Assembly: GCF_026420845.1 (NCBI RefSeq)
Contig: NZ_JAOWCB010000023.1
Span: forward strand, 36,405 to 100,404
Length of the DNA: 64,000 bases
Direction: 5' to 3'
Origin: Streptomyces sp. PR69
Lineage (GTDB): Bacteria; Actinomycetota; Actinomycetes; Streptomycetales; Streptomycetaceae
Under the pieces are notes generated by a model. That model had not been told where the DNA came from and ran no database searches. It was given only the letters and a program-made list of their open reading frames with translations. Position 1 is the stretch's first letter; every line of letters begins with the position of its first letter. Shown here piece after piece: positions 59,844 to 64,000 of this stretch. A program made the position numbers and the translations under genes.

Positions 59844-60362
59844 TCGGCCTCCGCCGGTGCCGGTGCTCGATGTGGCGAGGTTCTGCCCGGCGGACGGCGG
59901 GTGAAGCGACCGCTTCGGGTGACACGGGGGCGCGCGGCCCCCGCGCTGCCTGCGGATGCCCCTGTGCGCCATTGCGCCACCGGGTCCTCCTCCTCGCCCA
60001 GGGGCGGGCCGCCCCCTGGGCAGCCTCCCCCGGCAGCGGGTCGTGCGTTCCCCGGCCCCGTGGCGGGTGCGGGGTGCGGTCGCATCGGCCCCGCGCACGC
60101 CTTCCTTGTGTCGCATGGGGTTGTCGGGCGACCTGCCGCGCCCAGTCGGGCGGAGTACCCCACTTCCCGCAACTGGGGGCTTAAGCCCCCAAACCCCCTG
60201 TACGGCCTTCGGTCGTGCTCTCAATCTCCCCCAGCGGTAGCTGGGGGAGGAGTCTGGGGGAGGTAGCCGGGGGAGATTGAGGCGCGGGGGTTCGGGGGCG
60301 GAGTCCCCGCAAACGGGGTCGGCGCGGGAGCCGGGCCTGTACGGCGACCCGAGGCGCACGCG
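59844..60362. repeat. Gene-free repeat region
   Basis: 519 bases without a credible gene. TGGGGGCTTAAGCCCCCA (60174-60191) is a perfect palindrome. TGTACGGCCTTCGGTCGTG (60199) repeats 39986. CTCCCCCAGCGGTAGCTGGG (60226) is the inverse of the repeat seen at 40028 and 42927, followed by GATTGAGGCGCGGGGGTTCG like the array at 40300. The region upstream of 60,120 is merely GC-rich. Confidence 0.7.
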
Positions 60363-60845
60363 TCAGGCAGCCGGCTTGGGTTCCACCGAACGGGCGATGT
60401 CCTCCAGGTCCTTGGCGATCGCCTTGCCCACCGCCCGGCGGCCCAGGCCGCCCAGCAGCTTGGCGACCACGCCGCCGATCCCGCTCGGCGGCGTGGCCGA
60501 GAAGGTCATCCGGACGGTTGTCGCCTCCGGCCCGTCCGCGCGGAGTGCGAACTCGGAGACATAGTGCGCGCCACGGGAGTCGGCCTCCACCACATACCGG
60601 CTCTCGGGCTCCACTGCCGTCACATACATCTCTTCCGTCGCCAGTTTGCCCATCATCCGGCGGGTTTCGCGCCAGCGGGTGCCGATGTCGAACGGCCCCT
60701 GCTGTCCCTCGGAGAGGATCTCCACCTGCTCCACGCCGCTCAGCACCTGCGGCATGTTCTCCAGATCGGTCAGCGCCTGCCACACCCGGCCCGCGGGGGC
60801 GGCGATCCGGCGTTCGACGTGCACCGTGGTGTCTGCTGCTGCCAT
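60363..60845 (-). CDS. SRPBCC family protein
   Basis: A 160-residue START/Bet v1-like (SRPBCC, CoxG/polyketide-cyclase type) hydrophobic-ligand-binding protein. It opens with HVERRIAAPAGRVWQALTDLENMP, the usual first strand and helix, and ends with a long helix (VVAKLLGGLGRRAVGKAIAKDLEDIA). Ligand unknown. ATG at 60845, four bases after the decarboxylase-like stop, so it is probably co-transcribed with it. Confidence 0.9.
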   Translation of the reverse strand: MAAADTTVHVERRIAAPAGRVWQALTDLENMPQVLSGVEQVEILSEGQQGPFDIGTRWRETRRMMGKLATEEMYVTAVEPESRYVVEADSRGAHYVSEFALRADGPEATTVRMTFSATPPSGIGGVVAKLLGGLGRRAVGKAIAKDLEDIARSVEPKPAA

Positions 60846-60849
60846 GCCT

Positions 60850-62214
60850 TCATCGAAGCAGCGCTCCGGCGTATGCGCCGCCCGACTCGGCGACGATCTC
60901 GTCGGGCCGCTGGGCCCGTCGTACGGTCGTGAACCGCACCGGCCCGTCGCCGTCGCCGTCAGCGGCGGAGGCGGCGGAGGCGGAGGCCGTGGTGAAGCCG
61001 TGCACGGCGGGGCGGGGCAGGCTGTTGTAGCCGTAGGGACTGGAGAAGTAGTACGCCCCGGTGTCCAGGGCCGCGATCACATCGCCCGGCTCCAGCAGCG
61101 GCAGCGGCCTGGCCTCGGCCAGCAGGTCGCCCGCGAAGCAGGCGGGCCCCGCGATGTCCTGCTCGACCGCGGGTCCGGGCTTGGGCCGCCCTTCGGCGTC
61201 GTACGCGCGGATCCGCAGCGGCCAGGACTCCGGGTCGTACACCGTGCGGGTCGCCACCTGCACGCCCGCATGAGTGACGGCGATGGGGCGGCCGCCGGTG
61301 GTCTTGGCGTACTCGACCCGGCTCAGGATCGTGCCGTGCTTGGCCAGCAGCGCCCGGCCGAACTCGGTGACCAGGCCATAGCCGCCGTCGAACAGCCCGG
61401 GTGCCTCCTCCTTCAGCAGCCGGGCGTACGCGGCGAAGGACGGGGTGTGCTCGTCGGAGGCGAAGTTGACCGGCAGCCCGCCGCCGATGTCGAGCGTGTC
61501 GATCCGGCGGCGGCCGGCTGCCGCGTTGATCTCTTCGGCGAGTTCCCAGACGGCGCGCACGCCTTGCGCCATCAGGGGCAGCGGGATGCCCTGAGAGCCG
61601 GTGTGGGTGTGCAGCCGGGTCAGCCAGGGGCGGTCGAGGACCGCCTCTGCGATCCGGTCGCGTGCTCCCTCGTCGCGCAGACCGACCCCGAACTTGGAGG
61701 TGGCGGTGGCCGTGGACAGCGCGCCGATCGAGCCCGCGCCGAGCTGTGGATTGATGCGCAGCCCGATCGGCGGGACGGGGCTCCCGGGGTCGTTGGCCTG
61801 CCTGGGCACGAGCGTGTCGAGGCGGGCCAGCTCCTGGAGATTGTCGGCGTTGAGCGCGACCCCGAGGGCGAGGGCCTCGCGCAGTTCGCCGAGGGTCTTG
61901 GCGGGGGAGTCGAGGACCGTGTGCGCGGCGGGCACGCCGGCCGCCCTGGCCAGGGCCAGCTCTCCGGGGCTCGCCGCCTCCGCGCCGAGGCCCTCGGCGC
62001 GCAGCAGCGCCAGCACGGGGACGAGCGGTGCGGCCTTGACCGCGAAGGCGTGCAGCACCGGGGCGTCGGTCACCGCGGCGAACGCCTCCCTCAGGGCGGT
62101 CGCGGACGCCCGGATGCCGCCCGCGTCCAGCAGGGCGACGACCGGCTGCTCCTCGGAGAGGAGGCCCTGTGCCACGGCCGCGTGCACGGCCTGATCCCGG
62201 CGGTCTGAAGCCAT
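60850..62214 (-). CDS. PLP-dependent decarboxylase-like protein (alanine racemase fold)
   Basis: A 454-residue fold-type III PLP protein of the diaminopimelate/ornithine decarboxylase group. The PLP Lys is in HAFAVKAAPL, HTHTGSQG and DIGGGLPVNF bind the phosphate, and GPACFAGDLLAEA contains the catalytic Cys-type loop. It is longer than housekeeping LysA and looks like the Y4yA-type branch with unknown substrate. The ATG at 62214 is preferred; an ATG at 62271 lies inside a palindrome that looks regulatory. Divergent from hutU. Confidence 0.85.
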   Translation of the reverse strand: MASDRRDQAVHAAVAQGLLSEEQPVVALLDAGGIRASATALREAFAAVTDAPVLHAFAVKAAPLVPVLALLRAEGLGAEAASPGELALARAAGVPAAHTVLDSPAKTLGELREALALGVALNADNLQELARLDTLVPRQANDPGSPVPPIGLRINPQLGAGSIGALSTATATSKFGVGLRDEGARDRIAEAVLDRPWLTRLHTHTGSQGIPLPLMAQGVRAVWELAEEINAAAGRRRIDTLDIGGGLPVNFASDEHTPSFAAYARLLKEEAPGLFDGGYGLVTEFGRALLAKHGTILSRVEYAKTTGGRPIAVTHAGVQVATRTVYDPESWPLRIRAYDAEGRPKPGPAVEQDIAGPACFAGDLLAEARPLPLLEPGDVIAALDTGAYYFSSPYGYNSLPRPAVHGFTTASASAASAADGDGDGPVRFTTVRRAQRPDEIVAESGGAYAGALLR

Positions 62215-62264
62215 GGGCGCCAGCCAATCACCGGGCGGCGCGCGATGCAGCTGTTGACTAAGGA

Positions 62265-62289
62265 TATTCATCCATTCAGGATGTGAATA
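62265..62289. promoter_or_regulatory. Palindromic operator between decarboxylase gene and hutU
   Basis: TATTCA (62265-62270) and TGAATA (62284-62289) flank TCC-N7-GGA-like inner bases: an AT-rich 25-base inverted repeat located 32 bases before hutU. Candidate site for a regulator of histidine use or of the divergent gene. Confidence 0.6.
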
Positions 62290-62320
62290 GAAGTCTCAAC
62301 ATTCGCGAGGAGGCAGTGCC

Positions 62321-63979
62321 ATGTCAGGACCCCGCCCCGTACGGGCGCCGCGCGGTACGGAACTGAGCGCCCTGGGATGGCAGCAGGAGGCCGCCCTCCG
62401 CATGCTCCAGAACAATCTGGACCCGGAGGTCGCCGAGCACCCCGACAAGCTCGTCGTCTACGGCGGCACGGGCAAGGCCGCCCGCGACTGGCGCTCCTTC
62501 GACGCCATGACCCGCACTCTGCGCACGCTCAAGCGGGACGAGACGATGCTCGTCCAGTCCGGACGGCCGGTCGGCGTGATGCAGACTCACGAGTGGGCCC
62601 CGCGCGTGCTGATCGCCAACTCCAATCTGGTCGGCGACTGGGCGAACTGGGAGGAGTTCCGCCGTCTTGAGGCGCTCGGCCTGACCATGTACGGGCAGAT
62701 GACCGCCGGCTCCTGGATCTACATCGGCACCCAGGGCATCCTGCAGGGCACCTATGAGACGTTCGCGGCGGTCGCGGCGAAGAAGTTCGGCGGAAGCCTG
62801 GCGGGCACGATCACGCTGACGGCGGGGCTCGGCGGGATGGGCGGCGCGCAGCCGCTCGCCGTGACCATGAACGACGGGGTCGCGATCTGCGTCGACTGCG
62901 ACCCGCGCGCCATCGAGCGCCGTATCGAGCACCGCTATCTCGACGTCCGCGCCGACTCGCTCGACGAGGCGCTGCGGCTGGCCGTCGAGGCGCGCGACGC
63001 CCGCCGTCCGCTGTCGATCGGCCTGCTGGGCAACGCGGCGGAGCTGCTGCCGCGCATGCTGGAGACCGGCGCGCCCGTCGACATCGTCACCGACCAGACC
63101 TCCGCCCATGACCCGCTGTCGTATCTGCCGCTGGGCGTCGCCTTCGAGGACATGGCCTCGTACGCGGCCGAGAAGCCCGCCGACTTCACCCGGCGGGCGC
63201 GCGAGTCCATGGCGCGGCATGTCGAGGCCATGGTCGGCTTCATGGACGCGGGCGCCGAGGTCTTCGACTACGGCAACTCCATCCGCGGCGAGGCGCAGCT
63301 GGCCGGATACGACCGGGCGTTCGCCTTCCCCGGCTTCGTCCCCGCGTATATCCGGCCGCTGTTCTGCGAGGGCAAGGGCCCCTTCCGCTGGGCGGCCCTC
63401 TCCGGAGACCCCAAGGACATCGCCGCGACGGACCGCGCCATCCTGGACCTCTTCCCGGAGAACGAGTCCCTCGCCCGCTGGATCAGGATGGCCGGGGAGC
63501 GCGTCCACTTCCAGGGCCTGCCCGCCCGCATCTGCTGGCTCGGCTACGGGGAACGCGACCGCGCGGGCGAGCGCTTCAACGACATGGTCGCGAGCGGCGA
63601 GCTGTCCGCGCCGGTCGTCATCGGCCGCGACCACCTCGACTGCGGCTCGGTCGCCTCCCCGTACCGCGAGACCGAGGCGATGCTCGACGGCTCCGACGCG
63701 ATCGCCGACTGGCCGCTGCTCAACGCCATGGTCAACGTCGCCTCCGGAGCGTCCTGGGTCTCCATCCACCACGGCGGCGGCGTCGGCATGGGCCGCTCCC
63801 TCCACGCGGGCCAGGTCACGGTCGCCGACGGCACCCCGCTGGCCGGCGAGAAGATCCGCCGCGTGCTGACCAACGACCCCGGGATGGGCGTCATCCGCCA
63901 TGTCGACGCGGGCTACGACCTCGCGGACTCCGTCGCCACGGCGAAGGGCGTCCGCGTCCCGATGCGGGAGGACGCATGA
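62321..63979 (+). CDS. hutU: Urocanate hydratase
   Basis: A 552-residue NAD-dependent hydratase converting urocanate to imidazolonepropionate, second step of histidine breakdown. Family landmarks: MLQNNLDPEVAEHPDKLVVYGGTGKAARDW, TAGLGGMGGAQPLA (NAD-binding), YGNSIRGEA, GFVPAYIRPLFCEGKGPFRW, and HHGGGVGMGRSLHAGQV. Length is normal. GAGGAGG precedes the ATG. Stop overlaps the next start as ATGA. Confidence 0.97.
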   Translation: MSGPRPVRAPRGTELSALGWQQEAALRMLQNNLDPEVAEHPDKLVVYGGTGKAARDWRSFDAMTRTLRTLKRDETMLVQSGRPVGVMQTHEWAPRVLIANSNLVGDWANWEEFRRLEALGLTMYGQMTAGSWIYIGTQGILQGTYETFAAVAAKKFGGSLAGTITLTAGLGGMGGAQPLAVTMNDGVAICVDCDPRAIERRIEHRYLDVRADSLDEALRLAVEARDARRPLSIGLLGNAAELLPRMLETGAPVDIVTDQTSAHDPLSYLPLGVAFEDMASYAAEKPADFTRRARESMARHVEAMVGFMDAGAEVFDYGNSIRGEAQLAGYDRAFAFPGFVPAYIRPLFCEGKGPFRWAALSGDPKDIAATDRAILDLFPENESLARWIRMAGERVHFQGLPARICWLGYGERDRAGERFNDMVASGELSAPVVIGRDHLDCGSVASPYRETEAMLDGSDAIADWPLLNAMVNVASGASWVSIHHGGGVGMGRSLHAGQVTVADGTPLAGEKIRRVLTNDPGMGVIRHVDAGYDLADSVATAKGVRVPMREDA

Positions 63980-64000
63980 CCCCCACGCCACCCTCTGCCC
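63976..64000 (+). CDS. Start of next gene, cut by window edge
   Basis: ATG at 63976 overlaps the hutU stop as ATGA and opens a frame of eight codons to the window end. Product cannot be told; in Streptomyces the following gene is often another histidine- or ureide-degradation enzyme. Confidence 0.45.

Overview
The window is chromosomal DNA of a Streptomyces-like actinomycete. The evidence is very high GC with strong third-position bias, many GTG and TTG starts, GTGA/ATGA coupled genes, paired resuscitation-promoting factors, and a class II leucine tRNA with anticodon UAA that matches bldA. From 20.6 kb onward much of the gene order (surA-like, mazG, P450, two rpf genes, eno, divIC, DUF501, ppx/gppA, ndh, cfa, ABC pair, bldA, BI-1, thiolase, cbs, hutU) is what I recall of the conserved Streptomyces core. 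Accessory material is set into it.

Region by region: (1) 0.8-12.8 kb is a sugar or polyol catabolic locus. It has a ribose/xylose-type ABC transporter, two FGGY kinases, a phosphoglycerate-mutase-like phosphatase, a D-2-hydroxyacid dehydrogenase and an unusual HAD-GAF-SpoIIE-HATPase fusion on the minus strand, with a divergent DeoR repressor. (2) 12.8-16.5 kb holds a nuclease-like lipoprotein, then a scar at about 14,130-14,137 where an acetyltransferase and an opposing small gene are both cut off, followed by a lower-GC XRE regulator block. (3) 16.6-20.5 kb has a methyltransferase, GtrA, and polysialyltransferase-like and GT2 glycosyltransferases. (4) 20.6-30 kb is housekeeping, including rpfA behind a c-di-AMP (ydaO) riboswitch, enolase and DivIC. 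(5) 30-38 kb has a Phd/RelE toxin-antitoxin pair with a decayed partial duplicate beside it, ndh with a probable Rex operator, a cyclopropane synthase-like gene, an ABC export pair and bldA. (6) 38-46 kb has BI-1, small hypothetical genes, thiolase, an SGNH hydrolase and cystathionine beta-synthase.

(7) 46.4-55.8 kb is the most striking part. It is a two-armed divergent cluster with an IDO-type and a TDO-type heme dioxygenase, a tryptophanyl-tRNA synthetase homologue that has lost both catalytic signatures, two paralogous YtcJ-like amidohydrolases (one without most metal-binding histidines), a Rossmann-fold protein and an RpiR-type regulator. The simplest reading is an undescribed pathway acting on tryptophan or a similar indole; this is inference.

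(8) 55.9-58.3 kb has three Roadblock/LC7 proteins and a DUF4388-like protein without the kinase or GTPase seen in conservons. (9) 58.4-64 kb has an amino-acid permease, an SRPBCC protein, a PLP decarboxylase-like enzyme and hutU, with the start of a coupled gene at the right edge.

All domain calls are by eye from motifs and remembered family consensus; no database search was run.
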